In this document: positions 55,937-63,266 of the stretch, in pieces
Layout: each line of letters starts with the position of its first letter
How positions within the stretch are numbered: the stretch's first letter is position 1
Source: a virus
Strand: one strand, 5' to 3'
DNA: 64,000 nucleotides
IMG/VR virus record: IMGVR_UViG_3300042287_000745
Location: 1 to 64,000 of that record
Notes under the pieces: generated by a model
The model's input: the letters and a program-made list of their open reading frames with translations, nothing else
Databases searched by the model: none
Told to the model about the DNA's origin: nothing
Translations under genes and position numbers: made by a program

Positions 55937-56568
55937 AAAAAATTATAGCTTTTAGTCTTTGGGGTAATAATCCTAAATATTGTGCCGGGGCAATACGCAA
56001 TGCACAATTAGCTAAAACAATTTTTCCAGAATGGATATGTATTTTTTATTATAACGATACCGTACCAGCAACTTATATTAAAATACTAAGTGAATTTGAT
56101 AATGTGGAAGTAGTAAAAATTGCTGATGGATCATTTGGGGCATTTTGGCGATTTTTTGATATGCTCGAAGATACAATTGTAATATCCAGAGACTGCGATT
56201 CCCGCCTTTCTAAAAGAGAGAAACGTATTGTGGATGATTGGTTATCTAGCAAAGAAAAAATGTGCGTAATACGAGATCATATTAATCACTATGAGTTTCC
56301 GATGCTTGCAGGTATGTGGGGAATTAAAAATGGACTTCATATAGATTTGCACAAACCAATGGAACAATATTGGTATACTCATTCGTATTTGGTGGATCAA
56401 TTTTATTTGCGAGATGTTGTATGGCCGGTGTTAAAAGATAATTGTAAAATTTATGGTATCAAGGAAACTGCTTGGATGCGAGAAACATATGAAAGTATTG
56501 GTATGGACTTTATTGGTCAAACATATTCAGACGATGAATCTCCAGTATATCCCGGCGCTTTAGTATAG
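55933..56568 (+). CDS. GT-A-type glycosyltransferase-like protein
   Basis: A 211-residue protein. TIVISRDCDSRLSKREKRIV contains a DxD motif, preceded by AFWRFFDMLED and followed by VIRDHINHYEFPMLAGMWGI, a pattern seen in small phage and bacterial glycosyltransferase-like proteins. It overlaps its upstream neighbour by 4 bases. Donor and acceptor are unknown. Confidence 0.6.
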   Translation: MKKIIAFSLWGNNPKYCAGAIRNAQLAKTIFPEWICIFYYNDTVPATYIKILSEFDNVEVVKIADGSFGAFWRFFDMLEDTIVISRDCDSRLSKREKRIVDDWLSSKEKMCVIRDHINHYEFPMLAGMWGIKNGLHIDLHKPMEQYWYTHSYLVDQFYLRDVVWPVLKDNCKIYGIKETAWMRETYESIGMDFIGQTYSDDESPVYPGALV

Positions 56569-56575
56569 GGTTAAA

Positions 56576-57268
56576 ATGGGTATCGCATTATTACATCATA
56601 CAGGGTTGGGTGACCATTTCATGTGCAATGGTCTTGTTCATCAATTAGCTGATAAGTATGGGGAAGTGGATTTGTTCTGCAAAGAGCATTTGTATAAAAC
56701 TATCAATCACTTATACATGGATTTTCCTAACATAAAAATTATTCCGATTAAAAATGATTCAGAAGATCCATACCGGTATGCTGCAAATACACAAAAAGAT
56801 CTAGTACGTGTTGGATTTGAGCATACCGATTTCAATAGATTTGAGGAATCTTTCTATGAACAAGTAGGATTAGATGTTGATGATGAATTTGCATACTTTC
56901 AATTTCCCTCGGATTTATCTGGATCAAAAAAATTATATGAGCAAGTTGTTGCGGCAAGGGGAAAAGATTATATTTTTGTACATGATGTAAGCTCATATAA
57001 AGCATTTGATTTAAAAATAGAATCATCCTTGCCTAGATTTGTAGTTAATAAAACAGATACAGATGACGTATTAGATTATATTGATACTATCTGTAACGCC
57101 AAAGAAGTACATATAATAAACAGCGGGTTACATAATTTAGTTTTCCAATTACTATGCCATGGAAAAGTAAATTCTGATAACGTATTTTTTCATGATGCAA
57201 GAAAACCAAAAGACGGTGGAATTGCTATTAGAATTCCTAGTGATGTGAAGGTTATACAATATGACTAA
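56576..57268 (+). CDS. GT9-like (heptosyltransferase-type) protein
   Basis: A 230-residue protein beginning ALLHHTGLGDHFMCNGLVHQ, the usual start of GT9-type GT-B enzymes, with HIINSGLHNLVFQLLCHG near the end, matching the donor-site region in which these enzymes contact the sugar nucleotide. It is shorter than full GT9 enzymes (~330-350), so it may be a reduced or specialised member. The last 8 bases overlap the GT2-like gene. Confidence 0.55.
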   Translation: MGIALLHHTGLGDHFMCNGLVHQLADKYGEVDLFCKEHLYKTINHLYMDFPNIKIIPIKNDSEDPYRYAANTQKDLVRVGFEHTDFNRFEESFYEQVGLDVDDEFAYFQFPSDLSGSKKLYEQVVAARGKDYIFVHDVSSYKAFDLKIESSLPRFVVNKTDTDDVLDYIDTICNAKEVHIINSGLHNLVFQLLCHGKVNSDNVFFHDARKPKDGGIAIRIPSDVKVIQYD

Positions 57269-58001
57269 AAGAGTTACAATAATTACACCCACAACAGGGA
57301 CAGATTACTTAGAACACTGTTTGCAATCAGTTAAGCAACAAACATATAAAAACATCAATCACTTCGTTGTTATAGATGGGCAACAGTATGCGGAAAAAGC
57401 AAACAAAATTTTAGCAATTAATCCGAACGAAGAAAGAACAGTTTTATGTCTTCCGGAAAATACTGGGGCGGATGGGTATAATGGGCATAGAATTTATGGG
57501 TCTATTCCTTATCTATGTAATACTGATTATATAATGTACTTAGATGAAGATAATTGGATTGACTCAGAACACGTCCAAAGTTTAATTGACACAATAGATG
57601 AAGGCAATGATTGGGCCTTTTCTTTAAGGAAAATTTATGGCAGCAATGGTGATTTTATTTGTACTGATGATTGCGAGAATCTTGGGCTGTGGCCGACTTG
57701 CATCAACGAAAAAGAACTCTTTGTAGATGTGGGTGCGTATTTCTTACCTACCGCAATTGCTATTCAAATTTCTCCTTTATGGTATAGACGGGCAAGACAT
57801 CCCGAGGAACAGCCAGAAGTCGATAGACTTATTATGCAAATTCTGATAGAATATAATTTTAAATATAACACCAACGGTAGATATACGTTAAATTATAGAG
57901 TAGGAAACAGGCAAGATTCGGTACAAAAAGAATTCTTTTTGTGGGGAAATGCTAAGATGGAGCAAAAATATGGAGATTATTATCCGTGGCGCAAGAAATA
58001 G
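57261..58001 (+). CDS. GT2-family glycosyltransferase
   Basis: A 246-residue GT-A enzyme. VTIITPTTGTDYLEHCLQSV is the nucleotide-binding start, and YIMYLDEDNWIDSEHVQSLI carries the metal-binding DED motif. The last ~90 residues (ARHPEEQPEVDRLIMQIL) are the acceptor half. It is the last gene of the sugar block and overlaps the next gene by 16 bases. Confidence 0.78.
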   Translation: MTKRVTIITPTTGTDYLEHCLQSVKQQTYKNINHFVVIDGQQYAEKANKILAINPNEERTVLCLPENTGADGYNGHRIYGSIPYLCNTDYIMYLDEDNWIDSEHVQSLIDTIDEGNDWAFSLRKIYGSNGDFICTDDCENLGLWPTCINEKELFVDVGAYFLPTAIAIQISPLWYRRARHPEEQPEVDRLIMQILIEYNFKYNTNGRYTLNYRVGNRQDSVQKEFFLWGNAKMEQKYGDYYPWRKK

Positions 58002-58273
58002 AATATAAGTTTAATGAGGGTGATCTGTTGAAAGATTTTCAGGCATATGTTGATGCGACATACAATCAACACTACGCCCTAAACAAATATCAAGCAACAG
58101 AATTTATTATTGATAACGGACATGGCGTAGGATTTACTGCGGGCAATGTAATGAAATATGTCCAAAGGTACGGAAAAAAAGCAGGAAGGAATAGACAAGA
58201 CTTGCTAAAGGTGTTACACTATGCATTGATGCTGTTATATGTGCATGACATTGAAACTAAGGAGACTAAATAA
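57986..58273 (+). CDS. DUF3310 protein
   Basis: A 95-residue protein of the DUF3310 type, common in tailed phages. Key segments are LNKYQATEFIIDN, GFTAGNVMKYVQRYGKKAGR and DLLKVLHYALMLL. The start is a GTG at 57986, inside the GT2 gene. Its function is unknown; relatives occur near nucleotide metabolism and replication genes. It is followed directly by the sliding clamp. Confidence 0.7.
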   Translation: MAQEIEYKFNEGDLLKDFQAYVDATYNQHYALNKYQATEFIIDNGHGVGFTAGNVMKYVQRYGKKAGRNRQDLLKVLHYALMLLYVHDIETKETK

Positions 58274-58929
58274 TGCAAATAAGTAAAGAAACAATTGATA
58301 TTCTAAAGAACTTCGCCTCTATTAATTCTAACCTAATGATTCGAAAAGGTAAGACTCTTTCGACTATTAGTACAGGTAAAAACATTTTTAGTAAAGCGGA
58401 TGTAACTGAGGAATTTCCTCTCGAAGTAGCAATTTATGATTTGAACTCATTGCTTGCGCTTTTAACTGTTATGGAAAATCAAGAAGTAGATTTTGGTGAA
58501 AAAAGTTTAACGATTTCTAAAGGCAATGGTAAATTTGAATATTTTTATGCTAGCCCAAGCGTTATTGTTGCCGCACCAGAAAAGAGCATTGAGTTAGATT
58601 CGCATTACGAATTTACACTTTCTGCAGATGATGTGCAGATGATTATGAAGGCAGCGGCAATTACCGGTGCGCCAACTATCACAATTTCTAGTAAAGAAGG
58701 CAAGGTTTCTCTTAATATCGGCGATAAGAAAAACGATACTGCAAATACATATAAAAAATCAATCGGAGATAGTGAACATACGTTTGAATGTCATATGGCG
58801 GTTGAGAATTTTAAAATTATTCCCGACGCATATAATGTTACTATTTCTAAAAAGAAAGCATTTCAATTTAAACATGCTACTAAGGTAATTGAATATTTTA
58901 TTGCAATGGAACCCGATTCAGTAGTTTAA
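58273..58929 (+). CDS. 45: gp45 sliding clamp
   Basis: Trimeric clamp for the DNA polymerase that also activates gp55-dependent late transcription. The N-terminus ISKETIDILKNFASINSNLM, then EFPLEVAIYDLNSLLALLTV and a C-terminal FKHATKVIEYFIAMEPDS match gp45. Length of 218 residues is near T4 gp45 (228). It heads the clamp-clamp loader-RegA order as in T4. Confidence 0.93.
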   Translation: MQISKETIDILKNFASINSNLMIRKGKTLSTISTGKNIFSKADVTEEFPLEVAIYDLNSLLALLTVMENQEVDFGEKSLTISKGNGKFEYFYASPSVIVAAPEKSIELDSHYEFTLSADDVQMIMKAAAITGAPTITISSKEGKVSLNIGDKKNDTANTYKKSIGDSEHTFECHMAVENFKIIPDAYNVTISKKKAFQFKHATKVIEYFIAMEPDSVV

Positions 58930-58963
58930 TGTTGCTGTACGCCTATTATAATATGGAGTTGTT

Positions 58964-59905
58964 ATGGATTATCGTGAAAATGAATTTCTTTGGGTTGAGA
59001 AATATCGCCCGAGGAAATTAGAAGATTGTATTCTTCCCGCTAGTCAGAAAACTATTTTTCTGGAAATGTTAGCAAAGGGAGAGATACAAAATATGTTATT
59101 ATGCGGCGGCGCAGGCATGGGCAAAACGACAGTTGCCCGTGCTTTGTGCGAAGAGCTACAAACAGATTATATCATCATTAATGGATCAGAAGAATCGGGT
59201 ATTGATGTTCTTCGTACAAAGATTAAGCAATTTGCATCTACTGTTTCTTTTAGCGGTAAGCCAAAAGTTGTTATATTAGATGAAGCGGATTATTTAAATC
59301 CAAATTCCACACAACCTGCTCTTCGAGCATTTATGGAAGAATTTTCATCTAATTGTAGATTCATTCTTACTTGTAATTTTAAAAATAGAATCATTCCTCC
59401 TCTGCATTCTAGAGCGGCAGTCATTGAATTTAAATTGCCAAAAGCAGATAAACCTAAAATTGCCTCAGCATTTTTTAAGCGAGTAAATGAAATTCTCAGC
59501 ATTGAAAAAGTTGAGGCTGATGGTAAAGTTGTTGCAAAGGTAATCGAAAAACATTTTCCGGACTATCGTAGAGTTCTAAATGAACTTCAGAGGTATGGTG
59601 CATCTGGAAAAATTGATGAGGGTATCTTTGTAAGTTTAGGTGAGACTAATCTTCAAGAATTGATTGTGTCTTTGAAAGATAAGGATTGGAAGAAGATGCG
59701 AACTTGGGTCGTCAATAACATTGATAATGACCCACAAACAATTTTTAGAAAACTATATGATGTTCTATGTGATGAAGTTGTGCAGGTTCCTCAATTAGTA
59801 TTGTTACTGGCAGATTATCAATATAAATCGGCATTTTGTGCGGATCAAGAAATTAATTTAGTGGCATGCTTAACTGAAATTATGGCAGCAGTAGAATTAA
59901 AATAA
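58964..59905 (+). CDS. 44: gp44 clamp loader large subunit
   Basis: AAA+ ATPase that opens gp45 and places it on primer junctions with gp62. WVEKYRPRKLEDCILP is the typical start; Walker A GGAGMGKTT is at 48-56; Walker B VVILDEAD reaches 106-109; CRFILTCN is sensor 1. Length of 313 residues is close to T4 gp44 (319). Confidence 0.95.
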   Translation: MDYRENEFLWVEKYRPRKLEDCILPASQKTIFLEMLAKGEIQNMLLCGGAGMGKTTVARALCEELQTDYIIINGSEESGIDVLRTKIKQFASTVSFSGKPKVVILDEADYLNPNSTQPALRAFMEEFSSNCRFILTCNFKNRIIPPLHSRAAVIEFKLPKADKPKIASAFFKRVNEILSIEKVEADGKVVAKVIEKHFPDYRRVLNELQRYGASGKIDEGIFVSLGETNLQELIVSLKDKDWKKMRTWVVNNIDNDPQTIFRKLYDVLCDEVVQVPQLVLLLADYQYKSAFCADQEINLVACLTEIMAAVELK

Positions 59906-60189
59906 TGATAAATCCATTTGAAAATATATTTATTTGGATAAAAGAGGATTGGAAATCTTACCCACTTCGTTTTACGGTTGAGATTATTGCATGGACAATG
60001 AGTATTGGATGTACTATGTGGATGGGATACACTTTGCCGAATCCTCCTTTCATCTATCTATATCCGCTATTCATGGTACAATGTATGTTATTTGCTTGGT
60101 CAGCCTGGACTAGAGGATCGACCGGTATGATCGCAAATTATCTATTAATTGTAACGATAGATGTAGTAGCATATGTGAGGATGTTATGA
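59905..60189 (+). CDS. Small membrane protein between clamp-loader genes
   Basis: A 94-residue protein with about three hydrophobic segments (around VEIIAWTMSIGCTMWMGYT, FIYLYPLFMVQCMLFAWSAW and IANYLLIVTIDVVAYV). It overlaps gp44 and gp62 by 1 and 4 bases, so expression is tied to the replisome genes. T4 has nothing here; similar small membrane proteins occur at this place in marine relatives. Function is unknown. Confidence 0.55.
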   Translation: MINPFENIFIWIKEDWKSYPLRFTVEIIAWTMSIGCTMWMGYTLPNPPFIYLYPLFMVQCMLFAWSAWTRGSTGMIANYLLIVTIDVVAYVRML

Positions 60190-60626
60190 GTTTATTCGGT
60201 AAGCCGGTCGAAAAAATTGAGGAAGTTCCTTATAAGTCTCCCGCAATATCTCCCTTTGATTTTATTAATTCTATACATTATTCTAAACAAAACTTAATAG
60301 TAGATGAATGGTCTGAAAAACAATATAATCCCTTTATTATAAACAAAGGATTATCCTATGGACATGATACCGTTATTCCCGCAAATGAGATGAATTCCCG
60401 TCCTCATTTGGATAAAATTCTTCAATTTCACTTTCTCATAAATATTGTTAGACCTAGAAAAAGATTCAATAAATGGATAAAGGTCGATAAAATCGATGAA
60501 TTGGAAGTTGTAAAAGAATACTATGGCTATAGCACAGAAAAAGCCAAACAAGTACTCCCCCTTCTCAATGAGTCGATTCTTGATAAAATGAAGAAAAGCT
60601 TAACAAGGGGTGGTAAGAATGAGTAA
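60186..60626 (+). CDS. 62: gp62 clamp loader small subunit
   Basis: Non-ATPase subunit of the T4-type clamp loader. SPFDFINSIHYSKQNLIVDE, then YNPFIINKGLSYGHDTVIPA and LQFHFLINIVRPRKRFNKWI are the conserved segments. At 146 residues it is shorter than T4 gp62 (187), a usual reduction in marine relatives. It overlaps the RegA start by 8 bases. Confidence 0.88.
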   Translation: MSLFGKPVEKIEEVPYKSPAISPFDFINSIHYSKQNLIVDEWSEKQYNPFIINKGLSYGHDTVIPANEMNSRPHLDKILQFHFLINIVRPRKRFNKWIKVDKIDELEVVKEYYGYSTEKAKQVLPLLNESILDKMKKSLTRGGKNE

Positions 60627-61053
60627 TGACATCATTTCAATAAATTTTCCGGGATATAATCCGTTAGAAGTAATTTTAACTGAACCCGATGATTTTCTTA
60701 AGGTAAGGGAGACCTTAACTCGAATAGGAGTAGCGTCGAGAAAAGATAAAACACTATATCAATCATGCCACATATTGCACAAGCAAGGTAGATATTTTAT
60801 TGTACATTTTAAAGAGTTATTTGCATTAGATGGAAAGGTTGCAGATCTCTCTGAAAATGACCTGCAACGAAGAAATACTATTGCCAAATTGCTAGTGGAT
60901 TGGGGATTGGTAGAAATTAGCAATCCTCACAATTTTGTAAATTACGCCCCTCTTTCTCAAATAAAGGTTATATCGCATAAAGAGAAAGATGATTGGACAT
61001 TAGAAACAAAGTATAACATTGGCAAGAAAAAGATGCCAATGGGATATAAATAA
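60619..61053 (+). CDS. regA: RegA translational repressor
   Basis: RNA-binding repressor of early phage mRNAs at their start sites. KVRETLTRIGVASRKDKTLY, then QSCHILHKQGRYFIVHFKEL and RRNTIAKLLVDWGLVEI are strongly conserved in RegA. The length of 144 residues is close to T4 RegA (122). A frame opens at a GTG (60610), but ATG at 60619 begins the family sequence. A TATAAATA box covers its stop codon. Confidence 0.92.
   Translation: MSNDIISINFPGYNPLEVILTEPDDFLKVRETLTRIGVASRKDKTLYQSCHILHKQGRYFIVHFKELFALDGKVADLSENDLQRRNTIAKLLVDWGLVEISNPHNFVNYAPLSQIKVISHKEKDDWTLETKYNIGKKKMPMGYK
61045..61052 (+). promoter_or_regulatory. Late promoter overlapping the regA stop, upstream of pqqA-like gene
   Basis: Exact TATAAATA, overlapping the final regA codons. 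The next gene, the pqqA-like one, starts 116 bases later, so its leader RNA would be about 100 bases. Because the box also encodes Tyr-Lys, its use is not certain. Confidence 0.5.
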
Positions 61054-61062
61054 TATTTTAGA

Positions 61063-61080
61063 TGTAAAATATATTTTACA
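61063..61080. promoter_or_regulatory. Perfect 18-bp AT-rich palindrome
   Basis: TGTAAAATATATTTTACA is identical to its own reverse complement. It lies just downstream of the 61045 late-promoter box, where a repressor site would block elongation or initiation. As RNA it would be a poor hairpin, so a protein-binding site is more likely. Function is inferred. Confidence 0.45.
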
Positions 61081-61168
61081 CATTGATCTCACATTGAATT
61101 TTTGCTGCAGCATCTTCAATAAACTGATCTGTATCAGCAGTACTTTTTATTAAAACTAGGAGAAAAAT

Positions 61169-61240
61169 ATGTGGACAACACCATCAGCAATTGATTTGCG
61201 TTTCGGGTTCGAAATCACAATGTACATTGCAAATAGGTAA
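61169..61240 (+). CDS. pqqA: PqqA-like PQQ precursor peptide
   Basis: A 23-residue peptide with its own AGGAG ribosome-binding site 6 bases before ATG. It begins MWTTPSAIDLR and continues FGFEITMYIANR. Length and sequence match PqqA of proteobacteria: MW at the start, the DLRxGFE core, the E-x3-Y pair (Glu15, Tyr19) that PqqE cross-links to make pyrroloquinoline quinone, and the ANR end. No pqqB-E genes are visible in this window, so the peptide would feed a host pathway or act as a decoy. It lies in a gene-poor gap after regA under a possible late promoter. Confidence 0.88.
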   Translation: MWTTPSAIDLRFGFEITMYIANR

Positions 61241-61390
61241 TACCGCTTTCCTCGGGATGGGAACGTAAAGACTTCACCTTAGGACCGCTTTGGTACGGAG
61301 CGTGAATTAAGCTGGCACAACGATAGGGTGTCCCTGTATTCAGTAAGCAGGATAGCTATGCCTTCGGGGTAGCACTTTTTTTTAACTCGC
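61241..61390 (+). ncRNA. GC-rich, probably structured RNA downstream of pqqA
   Basis: The ~165 bases between the pqqA-like gene and the next gene hold no convincing reading frame, are clearly richer in G and C than the phage background, and contain several short helices: AGGG-TGT-CCCT, CCTG...CAGG around 61333-61351, and CCG...CGG around 61285-61298. They end in a terminator-like hairpin with T-run. It may be a 3' UTR structure, a small RNA, or a host-derived remnant. I recognise no known RNA family. Confidence 0.4.
61355..61383 (+). terminator. Terminator-like hairpin and T-run after pqqA
   Basis: GCTAT.CC and GG.GTAGC pair around a UUC loop with one internal G-G mismatch (61355-61373), followed by AC and nine T residues (61375-61383). 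It would end the pqqA transcript 22 bases before the next gene's ATG. Confidence 0.75.
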
Positions 61391-61405
61391 TTAATAGGAG
61401 CACAT

Positions 61406-61702
61406 ATGATTACAGCCGATATTTTTATCGACACAGTTCAAAACGGCAAACGCCAATTCATTTCTAAATATGTAACGGATAAAGACCTTGCAAAACCACT
61501 TAATGATTTTGTGGATGCGCAAACTGTATTCTCGCATGCAGTAGTTTCTTCAGTAAAAGAATCTTTTGGTCATCTAAATAAAAAAATAACTCAAAGCAAA
61601 ATTGAAGAAGTAATCAATCCATTTAATATTGACTGGGTTCAGGCCGGTATGAAAGCCTGGTTAGATCAACCGGCAACTAAAGCTAAACCGTTTAAGGAGT
61701 AA
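61406..61702 (+). CDS. Small conserved phage protein
   Basis: A 98-residue protein with a good AGGAG ribosome-binding site, upstream of Hsp20. DIFIDTVQNGKRQFISKYVT and a repeated helical FVDAQTVFSHAVVSSVKESF segment resemble short proteins found beside hsp20 in marine T4-like phages. No domain is recognised. Gap to Hsp20 is 3 bases, so they are probably co-translated. Confidence 0.5.
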   Translation: MITADIFIDTVQNGKRQFISKYVTDKDLAKPLNDFVDAQTVFSHAVVSSVKESFGHLNKKITQSKIEEVINPFNIDWVQAGMKAWLDQPATKAKPFKE

Positions 61703-61705
61703 CAT

Positions 61706-62227
61706 ATGGCAACTCCTGCTTTTAGTAATTTTATCTTTGGCCCAGCGTATAAGGATGTTGAGAAATTCTTTGTCGGATATGATCAACAATTTGATCGCAT
61801 GGCAAAATTTCATGATGATCTAGCAAAAAACGTACCAAACTATCCTCCGTATAACATTAAGAAAACGGGTGAGAATACATACGCTATTGAATTAGCAGTC
61901 GCCGGATTTGGTAAACAGGATATTGAGATTGAATTTGCAGATGATGTATTAGTTGTTAAGGGGAATACTTCCGAAGACAACAGCGATTATTTGTTCAAAG
62001 GAATCGCCGCACGTAATTTTACACGTACATTCGCCTTGAATGAGCAAATTGAAATTAAAGATGCGGAACTTTTTAATGGTATGCTAAAAATAATACTAGA
62101 GCGTATTATACCTGAGCATAAAAAACCAAAAAAAATTGAAGTGAAAGATACAAGTGAAATTGTTTCTGCTACAGGAAAAAAGTCTAAGAAAGAATTGTTA
62201 TTAGAGGATACTAATGCAATTGATTAA
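61706..62227 (+). CDS. hsp20: Hsp20 small heat-shock protein
   Basis: Alpha-crystallin-type chaperone of 173 residues. YPPYNIKKTGENTYAIELAV, AGFGKQDIEIEFADDVLVVK and GIAARNFTRTFALNEQIEIK form the alpha-crystallin domain (residues ~45-140). The GMLKIILERIIPE strand carries the I-x-I-like tail region. Hsp20 genes are common in T4-like marine phages, where they may protect proteins during infection or assembly. The last 14 bases overlap the next small gene. Confidence 0.92.
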   Translation: MATPAFSNFIFGPAYKDVEKFFVGYDQQFDRMAKFHDDLAKNVPNYPPYNIKKTGENTYAIELAVAGFGKQDIEIEFADDVLVVKGNTSEDNSDYLFKGIAARNFTRTFALNEQIEIKDAELFNGMLKIILERIIPEHKKPKKIEVKDTSEIVSATGKKSKKELLLEDTNAID

Positions 62228-62372
62228 AAAAGTTTGTAATCTTTTTTCATTGAAGAATCGCTATAATTCAGATTTAGAAAATTTTATTCTTAGTAATAAT
62301 CCAAAAGATGTTTCAGATGTAGAGCGGTTGGCAAAACAATATGATGCGGCTCGCAAAAACAATTTTTATTAA
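62214..62372 (+). CDS. Small DUF3563-like protein
   Basis: A 52-residue protein too short for most gene finders. It overlaps the hsp20 end by 14 bases and has a GAGG ribosome-binding site. SDLENFILSNNPKDVSDVER, then LAKQYDAA resemble the DUF3563 pattern of small proteobacterial proteins (E-x-[FY]-[IL] followed by DVxxLER). Function is unknown; the family link is tentative. Confidence 0.5.
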   Translation: MQLIKKVCNLFSLKNRYNSDLENFILSNNPKDVSDVERLAKQYDAARKNNFY

Positions 62373-62377
62373 ATAAA

Positions 62378-62397
62378 TGCGGGGGGAAACCCCCGCA
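62378..62397. other. GC-rich hairpin between small genes
   Basis: TGCGGGGG and CCCCCGCA form a perfect 8-base-pair stem with a GAAA tetraloop. A T-run is lacking on the + strand; an ATTTATTTAA stretch follows on the - strand. It may stop transcription inefficiently or stabilise an RNA end just before the LSm-like gene. Confidence 0.55.
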
Positions 62398-62411
62398 ACT
62401 GAAAGGACATT

Positions 62412-62750
62412 ATGATTAGATTACTTAAATTGATAACCAGTGAAGAAATTGTAGGCGATTGCACTAAACGAGGATCAAAGATTTTTGTAAAAAAACCTTG
62501 TGCGATTATGTTGATTCAATCTAGATCGACTCCGGATCAACATTCTATGGCATTAATTCCATACGCAGGTTATACTAAAGGGCATGAGGTTCAAATTGAA
62601 TCTAAGCATATTGTATGGGAAGCTGAGTTGGATGAGGATGTATTAAATCAATACAACTCATTATTCGGATCAGATATTCAAATTGTGTCTGCCTCAGTAG
62701 AAAAACCAACAATCCCTAATACATCTACATTAAACATTGTAAAAAATTAA
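62412..62750 (+). CDS. LSm-like small protein
   Basis: A 112-residue protein starting IRLLKLITSEEIVGDCTKRG, followed by FVKKPCAIMLI and IPYAGYTKGHEVQIESKHIV. The N-terminal pattern (RLLKL.TSEEIVGD) is the same Sm/LSm-like opening as in the protein at 31287, so the two look like divergent paralogues. A role in RNA binding is inferred. It is the last + strand gene of the window. Confidence 0.5.
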   Translation: MIRLLKLITSEEIVGDCTKRGSKIFVKKPCAIMLIQSRSTPDQHSMALIPYAGYTKGHEVQIESKHIVWEAELDEDVLNQYNSLFGSDIQIVSASVEKPTIPNTSTLNIVKN

Positions 62751-62757
62751 TCTAAAA

Positions 62758-62778
62758 AACTAGGGCAACGCCCTAGTT
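62758..62778 (-). terminator. Terminator for the - strand genes (bidirectional)
   Basis: AACTAGGGC and GCCCTAGTT form a perfect 9-base-pair stem with a 3-base loop. On the - strand it is followed by six T residues (complement of 62754-62759), so it is a good intrinsic terminator for the converging genes. On the + strand the T-run is weak (TTCTAGT). Confidence 0.8.
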
Positions 62779-62784
62779 CTAGTA

Positions 62785-63246
62785 TCAAATCGCTTCTTTA
62801 CCGCATACTGAAATAAAGACTTGCTCGCGAGGCGTATTCGGTGCATCTAAATTTGTAATAAAATCCCCCATTTGATGTCGTTGTACCCATACTATTTTAT
62901 TATTTGCATCAGTGAAAAAATCAGTTATTAGATATAACTTAGCAGTATCACATTCAATTAAACCAAAACTATAAATTTTCTTTACCGGTACTGGTATTTG
63001 ATCATATTTCACTTCATCAGTAAAGACAATCATACTATGCATCTTAAACATTTCATCGGACTTAGCAAATCCGCCTTTATTTAAGTATAACTGATATGTA
63101 GATTCTTTTGCAACAAATTTCCAGTCAGAATCAACATATGCGATAGTATAACTCTCTTGTTCTTCAATAAAATGGAATTTAAATTCATTTGCTGCGAATG
63201 TAACTGATGCGAATGCTAATAGAATAATTGCTAATAGTTTTTTCAT
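62785..63246 (-). CDS. Secreted protein of surface-adhesin-E type
   Basis: A 153-residue protein with a Sec signal peptide (MKKLLAIILLAFASVTFA, cut about after residue 18). The mature part contains KIYSFGLIECDTAKLYLITD and IVWVQRHQMG, then a C-terminal TPREQVFISVCG, following the pattern of the surface-adhesin E-like family common in betaproteobacteria, including a Cys pair. Such a periplasmic or surface protein is unusual in a phage. It could modify the host envelope or block superinfection. It is on the opposite strand to the main genome block. Confidence 0.6.
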   Translation of the reverse strand: MKKLLAIILLAFASVTFAANEFKFHFIEEQESYTIAYVDSDWKFVAKESTYQLYLNKGGFAKSDEMFKMHSMIVFTDEVKYDQIPVPVKKIYSFGLIECDTAKLYLITDFFTDANNKIVWVQRHQMGDFITNLDAPNTPREQVFISVCGKEAI

Positions 63247-63266
63247 GTCAATCCTTCGAAGTGAGC

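Noticed and set aside
61201-61222. GGTTCGAAATC, resembling the T-loop of a tRNA
   Set aside because: It is inside the pqqA-like codons for Gly-Phe-Glu-Ile, and no acceptor, D or anticodon stem can be built around it. I saw no convincing tRNA in the window.
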